Assembly: GCA_016793885.1 (NCBI GenBank)
Contig: JAEUHE010000107.1
Coordinates: forward strand, 1-57,079
DNA length: 57,079 nt
Source: Verrucomicrobiales bacterium
GTDB taxonomy: Bacteria; Verrucomicrobiota; Verrucomicrobiia; Limisphaerales; UBA11320
Direction: 5' to 3'
Positions within the stretch are counted from its first letter, which is position 1, and every line of letters begins with the position of its first letter. Positions 9,008-18,644 of the stretch are shown piece after piece. The position numbers were made by a program, and so were the translations under genes. The notes under the pieces were generated by a model. The model did not search any database and was not told the origin of the DNA. It worked only from the letters and a program-made list of their open reading frames with translations.

Positions 9008-11887
9008 ATGAGCAGTGATTCCCATTCCACTCCGCCGGACGCTTCGGACCCACTCCTGCCTAAGCGCAAATATGTGAGAGCGGTTGGTCCGCGTCTGCGC
9101 CTCTTGTTAGGTGTCATCTTCGGGTTGTTCGCTCTTCTGGGCGCGAACTCCGTGTACTTGGCCAGCATCACGTTCCTGGAGTGGTTCAAAGGACTATCCT
9201 ACCAGAACTACTTCTACATGGTGATGTTCGGCGCGCATCTGGCGCTTGGGCTGCTCCTCATTGTCCCAGTGGTGATCTTCGGGATCATCCACGCTCGCAA
9301 CTCTTATGACCGCCCCAATCGCAGAGCGGTGCGGGTAGGTTACTCCCTCTTCATCTGCTCCTTGATCCTCCTGGTCTCCGGTGTGGCGCTGATGCGTTTC
9401 GATTTCTTCTCGATCAAGAACCCGAACGTCCGGAGCCCGATCTACTGGGCCCATGTCATCACCCCCCTGATCGCCATGTGGCTGTATGTGCTGCATCGAT
9501 TGGCCGGACCGCGGATCAAATGGCAGATCGGGCTCCGCTGGGCCGCCGCGGTCGGCGTATTGGTTTTGGGAAGTGTCGCGCTGCACTCGAAGCATCCCAA
9601 GAAAAGCGAAATCGGATCCAAGGAGGGGGAGAAATACTTCCAACCCTCCCAGGCGCGAACCGCGACGGGCAAGTTTATCCCCGCCGAGACACTGATGATG
9701 GATGACTATTGCAAGAAGTGCCATGAGGATGCCTACCAAGGATGGTTTCACAGCTCGCACCACTTCAGTTCGTTCAACAACCCTGCCTACCTGTTCAGCA
9801 TCAAAGAGACCCGCGAGGTGTCGATGAAGCGAACGGGGAGCATGCGGAGCTCGCGCTGGTGCGCGGGTTGCCACGATGTCGTCCCGCTGTTCAGCGGCGC
9901 ATTCGATGATCCAAATTTTGACATGCAGAATCATCCCACCGCGAACGCTGGGATCACCTGCACCTCCTGCCATAGCATCACCCACATCAACAGCACCATC
10001 GGCAACTCGGCCTACACGATCGAGGAGCCCATCCACTATCCCTTCGCTACCAGCACCAATGATGTCCTGCAGTGGGTCAATAATGTGCTGGTGAAGGCCA
10101 AGCCCGATTTCCACAAAAAGACCTTCCTGAAACCCTTCATGAAGTCGGCGGAATACTGCTCCGTCTGCCACAAGGTCAGCCTTCCGGCCGAGGTCACCCA
10201 CTACAAGGAATGGCTGCGTGGCCAAAACCACTACGATTCTCATCTGCTCAGCGGCGGATCCGGCCATGGCGCGCGCTCCTTCTACTACCCGCCCAAATCA
10301 GAGCCGAACTGCAATGGCTGCCACATGCCGCTCAAGCCATCCGAGGACTTCGCCGCCAACTTTTTCAACCCTACCAACTCCTCGCAACGCTACATCCACG
10401 ATCATCTCTTTCCCTCGGCGAACACCGCCCTGCCCTATCTGCGAGGAGATCACGACATCGTGAAGGAGCATGACGCCTTCGGAACCAATACCGTCCGCGT
10501 CGATATCTTTGCGCTGAAGGAAGGTGGCACGATCGACAGTCCTATCCTCGCCCCGCTGCGGCCCACGCTGCCTACGCTCAAACGAGGGCAAAAGTATCTG
10601 CTGGAAATCGTGCTGCGGACGACCCCGCGCCTGGCCCATCACTTCTCCCAGGGAACGGTCGATTCGAACGAAATCTGGGTGGATCTCCAGGCCACCAGCG
10701 GCGGACGCACGATCGCCCGCAGCGGCGGGCTTGGTCCGCAAGGCGAAGTCGACGAATGGTCCCACTTCGTCAATGTTTACATGCTGGACAAGGACGGAAA
10801 CCGTATCGACCGCCGCAACGCCCAGGACATCTTCACTCCGCTCTACAACAACCAGATCCCCCCCGGGTCCGGGCAGGTGGTGCACTATGAGTTCACCGTT
10901 CCTCCCGATCTTTCCGCCCCGCTGGATGTCCAGGTTCAACTCAAGTACCGGAAGTTCGACACTCTATTCGTCAACTACTTCATGGGCACCAACCACCAGG
11001 CTGGCGATCCGTTCCGGATCTCCAACAGCCTGCCCATTCGCATCATTTCCTCCGATCGCCTCAGCCTGCCCGTCGAGTCTGCACCGGCCCTGGCCTCCGC
11101 TCCTCCACCCTCGTCCATCCCCGAGTGGATGCGCTGGAACGACTATGGAATCGGGCTGCTCAACAAGGGTGACAAGGGCAGCGAAAAGGGAGAGCTGATC
11201 CAGGCCACCTACGCGTTTGAGCAGGTCGAAAGACTGGGGCGGGCGGACGGCCCGGTGAACTTGGCACGCGTCTATTTCAAGGAAGGCCGATTGGAGGATG
11301 CTGTGGAAGCACTCCAACGCGCCGGCCGAATGAACCCGCCGCCGCCCCGATGGACCGTCGCCTGGTTCAGCGGGCTGGTGAACAAGCAGAACGGCTACCT
11401 GGACAAAGCCATAACGGAATTTAAAAGCATCCTGGAAGACCGATATCCGGAGCTCGATCAGCGCGGGTTCGATTTTTCCAAAGACTACGAAGTTCTCAAC
11501 GAGCTGGGACAAACCCTGTTTGAGAGGGCCAAAATGGAACGGGGGGAGGCGCGCAAGGAACAGCGGGAAGGGTTGCTTCGCCAGGCGATGGACCGATTTC
11601 AAGCGACTCTGGCACTCGATAGCGAGAACCTCACGGCCCACTACAACCTGGCCCTGATCCATGCCCAACTCGGCAACACCGCTCAGGCGACCGAACACCG
11701 GCGGCTGCATGAGAAGTACCGACCGGACGACAATGCCCGCGACCGCGCTGTGACGATCGCCCGACGAAACAATCCAGCGGCCGACCATGCGGCACAGGCC
11801 ATAGTCATCTACCCGTCGCAGCGCCCGGGAGCTTTTGGCCTCCCCTCGAATGGTGCCGCCCCGATCAAACAACAGGCCTCCCGATGA
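9008..11887 (+). CDS. Membrane-anchored pentahaem cytochrome c with C-terminal TPR region
   Basis: 959 aa. The N-terminal ~190 residues hold about five membrane helices. Helix 2 contains FGAHLALG and helix 4 WAHVITPL...VLHRL, so membrane histidines able to bind b-type haem are present. The exported middle part has five CxxCH haem c motifs: CKKCH (235), CAGCH (285), CTSCH (318), CSVCH (384) and CNGCH (435). A beta-rich region follows (about 470-690). The last ~220 residues look like tetratricopeptide repeats (ARVYFKEGRLEDAVEAL, LTAHYNLALIHAQLGN). Likely role: moving electrons between the quinone pool and a partner outside the membrane. The downstream CRTAC1 gene starts inside this gene's stop (ATGA overlap), so the two products are probably made together. 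The electron donor and acceptor cannot be read from the sequence. Confidence 0.85.
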   Translation: MSSDSHSTPPDASDPLLPKRKYVRAVGPRLRLLLGVIFGLFALLGANSVYLASITFLEWFKGLSYQNYFYMVMFGAHLALGLLLIVPVVIFGIIHARNSYDRPNRRAVRVGYSLFICSLILLVSGVALMRFDFFSIKNPNVRSPIYWAHVITPLIAMWLYVLHRLAGPRIKWQIGLRWAAAVGVLVLGSVALHSKHPKKSEIGSKEGEKYFQPSQARTATGKFIPAETLMMDDYCKKCHEDAYQGWFHSSHHFSSFNNPAYLFSIKETREVSMKRTGSMRSSRWCAGCHDVVPLFSGAFDDPNFDMQNHPTANAGITCTSCHSITHINSTIGNSAYTIEEPIHYPFATSTNDVLQWVNNVLVKAKPDFHKKTFLKPFMKSAEYCSVCHKVSLPAEVTHYKEWLRGQNHYDSHLLSGGSGHGARSFYYPPKSEPNCNGCHMPLKPSEDFAANFFNPTNSSQRYIHDHLFPSANTALPYLRGDHDIVKEHDAFGTNTVRVDIFALKEGGTIDSPILAPLRPTLPTLKRGQKYLLEIVLRTTPRLAHHFSQGTVDSNEIWVDLQATSGGRTIARSGGLGPQGEVDEWSHFVNVYMLDKDGNRIDRRNAQDIFTPLYNNQIPPGSGQVVHYEFTVPPDLSAPLDVQVQLKYRKFDTLFVNYFMGTNHQAGDPFRISNSLPIRIISSDRLSLPVESAPALASAPPPSSIPEWMRWNDYGIGLLNKGDKGSEKGELIQATYAFEQVERLGRADGPVNLARVYFKEGRLEDAVEALQRAGRMNPPPPRWTVAWFSGLVNKQNGYLDKAITEFKSILEDRYPELDQRGFDFSKDYEVLNELGQTLFERAKMERGEARKEQREGLLRQAMDRFQATLALDSENLTAHYNLALIHAQLGNTAQATEHRRLHEKYRPDDNARDRAVTIARRNNPAADHAAQAIVIYPSQRPGAFGLPSNGAAPIKQQASR

Positions 11888-13740
11888 GCAACTCTCGCCC
11901 TCCTCAACCTGAACCCGAGGAAATTGCCCAAGTCGACGACTCGGTCATCGGCCGCGCCTTTAAAATCTCCGCAGGCGTTTTGGTGTTGATAGCGATTGGA
12001 GTCGCGGTAACGCTGGCAGTGGCTCGGCGCAAAAAGCCTCCCGGCCCCGCCCAGATAACCACCATCACCGCTCCCGCTCCCGCGCTCAAGCCCGTGGCGC
12101 CACCTCCGCGGGTCAAATTCACCGACATCACGTCCGCCGCAGGAATTCAGTTCGTCCACAACAACGGAGCCCAAGGAGAAAAGCTGCTTCCCGAAACCAT
12201 GGGGGGAGGAGTGGCCTTCCTTGATTACGACAACGATGGGGACCAGGATCTCTTTTTGGTCAACTCGACCTGGTGGGACGGCAAAGTCCCGGCTGGCAAA
12301 TCCCCCACCACCTCCGCTCTCTATCAAAACGATGGCAAGGGAAGCTTCAAGGAGGTGACGGTGGGGAGCGGGCTTGACGTCAGCTTTTTCGGTATGGGGG
12401 CCGCGGTGGGCGACTACGACAATGATGGCCAGGTCGACTTGTTTGTCACAGCGGTGGGGGCCAACCGCCTCTTTCACAATGAGGGCGGCGGGCGCTTCAA
12501 GGAGGTGGCTTCCTCCGCCGGAGTCACGGGCGATCCCCAGGCTTGGAGCACAGCCGCGGCCTGGATCGACATCGACAATGACGGGGACCTCGACTTGTAC
12601 GTGGCAAACTATGTCCGCTGGTCGCGGGAGATCGATTTCGAAGTCGGCTTCAAGATCGACGGATCCACCCGGGCCTACGGACCTCCGATGACCTTCGCCG
12701 GAACTTTCCCTTACCTCTACCGCAACGAAGGAAACGGAAAATTCACCGACATCTCGGAATGGAGTGGCGTCCAACGAAAGAACCCAGCCACGGGTGTTCC
12801 AGCCGCCAAAAGCCTCGGTATCGCTCCCGTGGATATCAACCACGACGGCCGCATCGATTTGATCCTGGCCAACGACACTACCCCCAATCTGGTCTTCACC
12901 AACGCCGGGGCGGGACGCTTCGAGGAGATCGGTCAGATCTCAGGCATTGCGTTCGACAGTTACGGCAACACGCGGGGAGCCATGGGCATCGATGCCGCGT
13001 GCTATCGGAACGACCGCAACCTAGGCATCGTGATCGGCAACTTTGCCAACGAGATGATCGCTCTCTACACCCAGCAGTCCGACCCGACGCAGTTCACCGA
13101 TGCGGCAATCAGCGAGGGGATTGGGCCCGCCAGCCGGCTCCTGCTCAAATTCGGGGTCTTCTTCTTTGATTACGATCTGGATGGGCGCCTGGACATTCTG
13201 TCGGCCAACGGACACCTCGAGGAGGAGATCAACAAAATCCAGAAGAGCCAGCACTACCGGCAGCCAGCTCAGTTGTTCTGGAACACCGGATCCGACAGCG
13301 GCTCCTGCTACGTGAATGTCACGGCCGAGAGTGCCGGAACCGACCTCTTCAGGCCGATCGTGGGACGAGGCTCGGCCTATGCCGACATCGATGGGGATGG
13401 AGACCAGGATGTCATCATCACCCAGGTGGGTGCCGCACCGATGCTCCTGAGAAATGATCAAGCCTCCAGCAACTCCTGGTTCCGACTAAAACTGGTCGGC
13501 TCCAAATCCAACCGGGATGCCATTGGAGCCTGGATTCACGTGAAAACAGAAACTTCCACCCTCTCGCGGCAGGTGATGCCCACGCGAAGCTATCTGAGTC
13601 AGTCCGAGTTGCCCGTAACCTTCGGGTTGCCGGCGAGCAGCCAGATCCAGGAGATCGAGATCATCTGGCCCGGGGGTGACATCCAGAAGTTGGCCCCTCC
13701 ACCCCTCGGCGCACTCAGTGTGGTGAAGCAGTCACCTTGA
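11884..13740 (+). CDS. Membrane-anchored CRTAC1-like protein (FG-GAP propeller + ASPIC/UnbV)
   Basis: 618 aa. The ATG at 11884 overlaps the stop of the cytochrome gene by 4 bp (ATGA), pointing to translational coupling. One membrane helix at residues 28-47 (GVLVLIAIGVAVTLAVA) is followed by a proline-rich linker and an FG-GAP/VCBS propeller (about 80-510) with repeated calcium loops such as DYDNDGDQDLFLV, DYDNDGQVDLF and DIDGDGDQDV. A single ASPIC/UnbV domain closes the protein (about 532-612; WFRLKLVG, IGAWIHV, IIWPGGDIQ). It is anchored with the propeller outside. Family function is poorly known; the constant pairing here suggests that it serves the cytochrome, as a ligand binder or docking partner. 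About half the length of the duplicated relative at 2266-6096. Confidence 0.88.
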   Translation: MSNSRPPQPEPEEIAQVDDSVIGRAFKISAGVLVLIAIGVAVTLAVARRKKPPGPAQITTITAPAPALKPVAPPPRVKFTDITSAAGIQFVHNNGAQGEKLLPETMGGGVAFLDYDNDGDQDLFLVNSTWWDGKVPAGKSPTTSALYQNDGKGSFKEVTVGSGLDVSFFGMGAAVGDYDNDGQVDLFVTAVGANRLFHNEGGGRFKEVASSAGVTGDPQAWSTAAAWIDIDNDGDLDLYVANYVRWSREIDFEVGFKIDGSTRAYGPPMTFAGTFPYLYRNEGNGKFTDISEWSGVQRKNPATGVPAAKSLGIAPVDINHDGRIDLILANDTTPNLVFTNAGAGRFEEIGQISGIAFDSYGNTRGAMGIDAACYRNDRNLGIVIGNFANEMIALYTQQSDPTQFTDAAISEGIGPASRLLLKFGVFFFDYDLDGRLDILSANGHLEEEINKIQKSQHYRQPAQLFWNTGSDSGSCYVNVTAESAGTDLFRPIVGRGSAYADIDGDGDQDVIITQVGAAPMLLRNDQASSNSWFRLKLVGSKSNRDAIGAWIHVKTETSTLSRQVMPTRSYLSQSELPVTFGLPASSQIQEIEIIWPGGDIQKLAPPPLGALSVVKQSP

Positions 13741-13856
13741 CAAGGACGTTCCGGAAACCAAGCGTGCAATGCCGCTCGGTATGGTCTTCCGTCTCGAAGT
13801 GTCAAAAGTAGTGTTGAAGCCTGCGGGCCACAGGCCCAGCAAGGGAGACTGGATTA

Positions 13857-14717
13857 ATGGGTGGTAAATCGCGGCTCCAACTGGCTCAACAAAAATCTGG
13901 AGAGTTGAGGGCGACCCAGGCTAGGTTGCGCCTCGTTATGACGATTTCTCATCGACGAGCCCAGGTCGCCAACTGGGCGTTAATGGTGGCCGTTTCCCTC
14001 CTAGGTTTCAGCCTGCGCCTACCCGCCCAGATCCCCGGCGGCCAAACAGGCTTTAACCCAGCCCTGCTCCAGCTCTTCGGCTCGCACAAGGCCTTTACAG
14101 GCACGACCGACTTGCGCATGACCGACCGCATGAACAAGGAACTCGTTCGCATGCCCATGCAGATGCAGTTCCTGGATGGAAAAGTGAGGGCCGAGGTCAA
14201 CCTGAAGCAGATCACCGCCTCGGCCATGGGGGAGGAAGGTCTCGCCATGTTCAAACAGGCCGGCATGGAACAGGTCGTGAGCATCTTGCGACCCGACCGG
14301 AAGATATCCATCGTCGCCTTCGCACCTGCGAAGGTATTCACCCAGGAACCGATGACTCCGGAGGACGTCGCCGGTTTCGCACTCAAGTATGAGGTGAAGC
14401 TCACCGAACTCGGACGGGAAACCATCAATAACCATCCTTGCATCAAGAACCAAGTCACCGTCTCCAATAGTCGCGGGGAACGGATTCAAGGCACGGTGTG
14501 GAATGCCACCGACCTCAAACAGTTTCCAGTGAAGATCCTCCTGCCGGAAGGCGATTCGATCATCGAGATGAGTTTTCGCGATGTCAAATTGCAGAAACCC
14601 GACACTACCGTGTTCGAAGCTCCCGCGGGTTTTACCCGCTTCGAAAGCATGGAAAAGCTCATCCAAAGTCGTCTCGCCAGCATTCTCGGAGCGGGCAAGC
14701 CCGGCACAACCAAGTAA
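13857..14717 (+). CDS. Exported protein of unknown function (DUF4412/LolA-like fold possible)
   Basis: 286 aa from ATG at 13857, which has a good ribosome binding site (AAGGGAG, 9-10 nt upstream). A second ATG at 13938 would start directly before the signal peptide (WALMVAVSLLGFSLRLPAQ) but has no clear binding site. The mature part is beta-rich with regularly spaced strands: TGTTDLRMTDR, KVRAEVNLKQI, MEQVVSILRPDRKISIV, INNHPCIKNQV, IQGTVWNATDLKQFPVKIL, FEAPAGFTRF. This order of 'reporter' strands, a 'last-known-value' strand and a closing FEAPAGF strand resembles DUF4412 and lipoprotein-carrier-like outer-membrane proteins. That assignment is by eye. It follows the CRTAC1 gene by 116 nt and might share its transcript. 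Confidence 0.6.
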   Translation: MGGKSRLQLAQQKSGELRATQARLRLVMTISHRRAQVANWALMVAVSLLGFSLRLPAQIPGGQTGFNPALLQLFGSHKAFTGTTDLRMTDRMNKELVRMPMQMQFLDGKVRAEVNLKQITASAMGEEGLAMFKQAGMEQVVSILRPDRKISIVAFAPAKVFTQEPMTPEDVAGFALKYEVKLTELGRETINNHPCIKNQVTVSNSRGERIQGTVWNATDLKQFPVKILLPEGDSIIEMSFRDVKLQKPDTTVFEAPAGFTRFESMEKLIQSRLASILGAGKPGTTK

Positions 14718-14935
14718 GGAGCGTGAAGATCACCGACTGGCGATTGCCCAGGTTTAGGGGATCGTCTTCGGGCCCCTCTTCAACGCCACTTCCGGCCACT
14801 AGTCGGTGATCCAGGGGCAACCGGTTCCGAGCTATCGGTGGTGGCTTGGCGACGTTGGAGTTTCGTTCCTCCCCTTCCCGCTGCTGTGGATCTCGGCCTA
14901 CGGGGCGAGGTCAACCTCAACGAGATCGACGCCCT
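14718..14935. other. Convergent intergenic region with a long inverted repeat (14728-14811)
   Basis: GATCACCGACT at 14728-14738 is repeated perfectly in inverse orientation at 14801-14811. Between them an inner stem AGGGG/CCCCT can form around the sequence ATCGTCTTCGGG. The structure lies just after the stop of the plus-strand gene and before the end of the minus-strand operon. It could be a bidirectional stop for RNA polymerase or a processing site, but no T-run is present to support an ordinary intrinsic terminator. Confidence 0.45.
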
Positions 14936-17116
14936 CTAACGGATGATCTTGAGATAGCGTCCCATCCAATAGGGCAGCAGGAACTCGTCACCGGCGAATT
15001 CCGTGCTTCCGCCGTCTCCTCCATCCAGGATGAAGGGCTGGGTGTTCCATCGCGTAATCTGTCGTTCTCCAGGAGGCAGAAGTTCCTGAAGCTCCATCTG
15101 CCGGAAATTCTTCGGTAACCGGGTCACGTCACCGCGATGGCTGTTCTGCATGCGCCAGGTGATCAAATCCAGCGGGAACTTCCGCAGGGTCCACATGGCT
15201 CCGTCGAGATCGTAGTCCCTGGCCCCGGTCGAAGCATAGATGAAGTTCCAGAGGGGATTTCGCTCAAATCGTTCTATGTCCCAATGCTCACGAACGGTGG
15301 CCGCATACTGAACCCGCAGGGACTCGGTCAAGGCGAAGCGGTTCAACACCCAGTAGGTGATAAAGGACAGCAGGTCATCGGAGTGATTCCAGGTGTCTCC
15401 CATATCAATCCCTTCATGGAGAAATCCGGCGGTCGGGGCGGTATTGGTCGCGCTGATGAGGATGTTAGTCAGATAGCCGTGCCGATCCATCAGATCGTAA
15501 ACAGACTTTTTATACTCCTCCTTGCCGGTCATTCGATGGGCCAGCTGCAGACTCGCGATGATCTCAGCGCTGTTGAGACGACGATCGCCAATGGACGCGG
15601 GATAGCGGTTGACGTACTCCGGGCTCCACCGTCCCCACAGGGTGGGCTTGCCGTCAACATCCACCAGATTCCAACGGTTAGCCATGATGTGGTCGACAAT
15701 CTTCTTGAAGAATCGCGAGATGCGATCCTTCTCGGCCTGGGTTTTCGCCACCACCTCATACATCACCGCGCAGCCGAACGTGTGTGCGGCGATCTCATCG
15801 CTGCTGGTATGTCCTTTCCACTCCCAGTTGCCATCGGCCGCATCGCGCCAACGATCCACGTCCGAGAATTTAAAGCCCTTGCGCTCGAAGGTCCGAGCCG
15901 GAAAACCGTTTCGGTTGGGCAACTGCTCCAGTCGTTCCATCGCCTGAAACGTCCTCCACGCATTGGTGCGGGCCTCACTATCACCCGTGGCGGCATACCG
16001 GAAGGCCTGGCTCGCCATGTAGTAATTGCTCCAGGTCCCATCGTTGTCAGTGTCGATCATCTCCGCGCTGGTGATGTCGCCAGGTCGCGACAGGCGCAAC
16101 TCGGCGGCAAAACCAAATCGATTGTGCCGCTGCCGCACCTTGCGGTCAAAATGGGCGGCCTTCTGCTCCAGCGTCATGGGAACGAAGTCGATCTTGCTGA
16201 GCCCGGTCTTGCTCAGCACATACACGTCACCATCCGGAGCCAGTCCCACGTCAATGACCTCGTCGTCCAACAGCCAACGGCGGCCGGCATAGTAGGAAAT
16301 CTCTCCCGAGCGCCCCACCTTGAAAACGCCCTGTGTGCTGCCGATCCAGAGCCCGGCGTTGCCTTCGGGAGTGATGGAGGTGATATGAGTGCTGGGCAGC
16401 CTGGTCTGCAAAGGGGTCATGTGCTCGGCATCACTCGCCCGCACTCCATAGTAACCTCCCGTGGTACCGATGAGCAACTCCACCCCGCGAATCGTCAGGC
16501 AGGTGATGGGGAGGTTGGTGCGAGCGAACACTTTGGACTTCGTGCCGAAGACCCGGTAAACGGCGTCATTCGAGGCCACGAAAAACTCATTCTTCCAGGG
16601 CAGGATTTGGGGCAGAGCACCCGAAGTCAGCCCCTCCACCGACTCCACTCGCTTCTGATAAATCCTCTGAAACCCCGAGGGTCCCAAGATGAGCAGTGTG
16701 TTTCCCTCGGCGATGCCAGCGGCTCGGTGAGCCCCCTTCGACAACGCCCAATACGGCTCGCCCGCCTTACCGTTGGAGAGGAGCCGGTCATCAAAGAGGT
16801 AATAGAGATCGCCTTGGTGATCGATGATGTCCAACGCCTTCAAATCGCTCAGCGGACGAAAGCTCCGGTCCAGGGCGAGCTGCTGCTCAAACAGCCGAGC
16901 CACCCCCTTGTCCGTCAGCACGAAAACCACACCGTCGCGGTCGATGCGCAGCTTTTTAAACTGGGCGCCGGCCAGTTCCGGAGCATGGCTGATCCGGACG
17001 GAAGTATCCTGAAGAAACGGAGAATCCTTGATCGCAGCGGTCGCAGTCGTCGCGGCACAACACAGCAGCAGGATCGTGTGAAGGACAGAACCCACGTGGG
17101 CAGTTTTCGTTCGCAT
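14936..17116 (-). CDS. Exported two-domain protein: beta-propeller plus helical-barrel (glycosidase-like) domain
   Basis: 726 aa from the ATG at 17116 (a TTG lies two codons upstream). Signal peptide: VLHTILLLCCAATTATAA. The first ~330 residues are a series of short beta-blade repeats resembling regulator-type propellers (LLIGTTGGYYGV, GLWIGSTQGVFKV, DVYVLSKTGLSKI). The remainder is helical with tryptophan-rich segments (GTWSNYYMASQAFRYAATGD, WEWKGHTSSDE, LWGRWSPEYVNR), in the manner of (alpha/alpha)6 barrels of glycoside hydrolases and lyases. I do not recognise the family and cannot name catalytic residues with confidence. It is the last gene of the minus-strand block, 79 nt after DUF1501-A, so a role with the DUF1501/DUF1553 proteins on the same substrate is inferred. 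Confidence 0.65.
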   Translation of the reverse strand: MRTKTAHVGSVLHTILLLCCAATTATAAIKDSPFLQDTSVRISHAPELAGAQFKKLRIDRDGVVFVLTDKGVARLFEQQLALDRSFRPLSDLKALDIIDHQGDLYYLFDDRLLSNGKAGEPYWALSKGAHRAAGIAEGNTLLILGPSGFQRIYQKRVESVEGLTSGALPQILPWKNEFFVASNDAVYRVFGTKSKVFARTNLPITCLTIRGVELLIGTTGGYYGVRASDAEHMTPLQTRLPSTHITSITPEGNAGLWIGSTQGVFKVGRSGEISYYAGRRWLLDDEVIDVGLAPDGDVYVLSKTGLSKIDFVPMTLEQKAAHFDRKVRQRHNRFGFAAELRLSRPGDITSAEMIDTDNDGTWSNYYMASQAFRYAATGDSEARTNAWRTFQAMERLEQLPNRNGFPARTFERKGFKFSDVDRWRDAADGNWEWKGHTSSDEIAAHTFGCAVMYEVVAKTQAEKDRISRFFKKIVDHIMANRWNLVDVDGKPTLWGRWSPEYVNRYPASIGDRRLNSAEIIASLQLAHRMTGKEEYKKSVYDLMDRHGYLTNILISATNTAPTAGFLHEGIDMGDTWNHSDDLLSFITYWVLNRFALTESLRVQYAATVREHWDIERFERNPLWNFIYASTGARDYDLDGAMWTLRKFPLDLITWRMQNSHRGDVTRLPKNFRQMELQELLPPGERQITRWNTQPFILDGGDGGSTEFAGDEFLLPYWMGRYLKIIR

Positions 17117-17194
17117 GGCCAATATTGGGACCAGCCTAGCGAGTGCCCCCTCCGGACCACAAGGCCTGTTTCGAGGCTGGGCCGTAAAGTTTGA

Positions 17195-18640
17195 TCAGCT
17201 GATCAGTTCGTGAACCACATGGCCGGCAACGTCCGTGAGCCGGAAGTCGCGACCGTCATAACGGTAGGTCAGACGTTCATGGTCCAATCCCAGCAAATGG
17301 AGCATCGTAGCATGCAGGTCGTGCATGTGAACCCGATCCTGAACCGCGCGATGTCCATACTCATCGGTCGCCCCCAAGGCGAAGCCAGGTTTCACGCCGC
17401 CGCCCGCCAGCCAAACCGTAAACCCGCCCGGATTGTGGTCACGGCCCGTACCGTCCTTCTCAGCATAGGGAGTTCGGCCAAACTCCGATCCCCACCACAC
17501 CAGGGTGTCCTCCAGCAGTCCGCGGCTCTCCAGATCGCTCAACAAGCCCGCGATGGGCCGGTCCACCGCCACGGCATGTTCCGCATGCTTAGGCAGGTTC
17601 TGGTGCTGATCCCACCGAGGGTTCGCCGTGTTGTCACCGTAGGTCACTTGCACAAACCGGACTCCGGACTCGCACAGCTGCCGGGCCATCAGGCATTGAC
17701 GGCCGAAATCGTCGGTGGCCGGCTGGCCAATGCCGTATAGGGACAGGGTGGCGGGACTTTCGCCGTGAAGATCCAGCACCCGAGGAACTTCGCTCTGCAT
17801 GCGCCACGCCAGTTCATAGGATCGGATCAGGGCTTCCACCTCGGGCTCGCCCGCCAGGGGAGGATGCTGTGCGGCGTTCAACGCCTCGATCAGCTCGAAC
17901 TGCCGACGTTGCGCGGAGGGTGAAATACCCGGGTTCCCCAGATTCCGAATGGCCAGATCTCGGGCTGAAACCCCCGCGAGGCCGATCGCCGCACCCTGCG
18001 AGTCGGCTGGCAAAAACGCATTGCCATAGTTCCGGACTCCGCCATTTCCCAGGGACGGACTGATGGTGACAAAACCTGGCAAGCTCCGGTTCTCAGTCCC
18101 CAGCCCGTAGCTGATCCAAGAGCCGATGCTCGGCCGCAGCGAGAGGGAGGAACCACAGTGCAGGAACAGGGTCGCCGGGCCATGGGCCACACCCTCCGTG
18201 TGCAGGGAGTGGACGAAACACAGCTTGTCCACATGCCGCGCCATCTCCGGGAACAGCTCGCTCACCCATCGCCCGCTCTGGCCATGTCGACGAAAGGCCC
18301 AGGGCGAAGCCAATACTCTCTGCTCGCTGGCATGGTTGCCGGTGTTGGCGGAAACCCGGGCATCATCAAAAACGCGCCGCTGTCCATGCTCGGCCGCCAG
18401 CCGGGGCTTGTAGTCGAAGGTATCCACCTGACTAGGCCCACCTTGCATAAACAGGAACAGAATCCGTTTTGCCCGCGGTGCCCGATGCGCGAGCAGGGGT
18501 TTCATCCCGGCCGGTGCCGCGGACAGCCTCGGCCCGGCTAATCCCGCCAACGCGAGGGAACCGAAGCCGCAGGCGACGCGTTGTAATGCCGCCCGCCGCG
18601 ACAGGCGCGGACTACAAAAGTGAGATAGGTTCGGATCCAT
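17195..18640 (-). CDS. DUF1501 protein, Tat-exported (copy A)
   Basis: 481 aa from the ATG at 18640. That start lies 5 nt beyond the stop of the preceding DUF1553 gene; an in-frame extension to 18733 would run deep into that gene. A twin-arginine signal is clear (LSRRAALQRVACGFGS, then LALAGLAG). The body matches the DUF1501 family of the alkaline-phosphatase/sulfatase-like fold: FLFMQGGPSQVDTFDYKP, CGSSLSLRPSIGSWISYGLG, FVQVTYGDNTANPRWDQHQ, VWWGSEFGRTPYAEKDG, GRDHNPGGFTVWLAGGG. Such genes are nearly always found beside DUF1549/DUF1553 genes in Planctomycetes and Verrucomicrobia, as here. The chemical reaction is not known; hydrolase-like chemistry on sulfated or phosphorylated polymers is only a guess from the fold. 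Confidence 0.9.
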   Translation of the reverse strand: MDPNLSHFCSPRLSRRAALQRVACGFGSLALAGLAGPRLSAAPAGMKPLLAHRAPRAKRILFLFMQGGPSQVDTFDYKPRLAAEHGQRRVFDDARVSANTGNHASEQRVLASPWAFRRHGQSGRWVSELFPEMARHVDKLCFVHSLHTEGVAHGPATLFLHCGSSLSLRPSIGSWISYGLGTENRSLPGFVTISPSLGNGGVRNYGNAFLPADSQGAAIGLAGVSARDLAIRNLGNPGISPSAQRRQFELIEALNAAQHPPLAGEPEVEALIRSYELAWRMQSEVPRVLDLHGESPATLSLYGIGQPATDDFGRQCLMARQLCESGVRFVQVTYGDNTANPRWDQHQNLPKHAEHAVAVDRPIAGLLSDLESRGLLEDTLVWWGSEFGRTPYAEKDGTGRDHNPGGFTVWLAGGGVKPGFALGATDEYGHRAVQDRVHMHDLHATMLHLLGLDHERLTYRYDGRDFRLTDVAGHVVHELIS

Positions 18641-18644
18641 GCGG

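Noticed and set aside
15137-17194. 685-codon plus-strand frame opposite the propeller/helical-barrel gene
   Set aside because: Long only because GC-rich codon bias keeps the opposite strand open. No signal peptide, domain or ribosome binding site.
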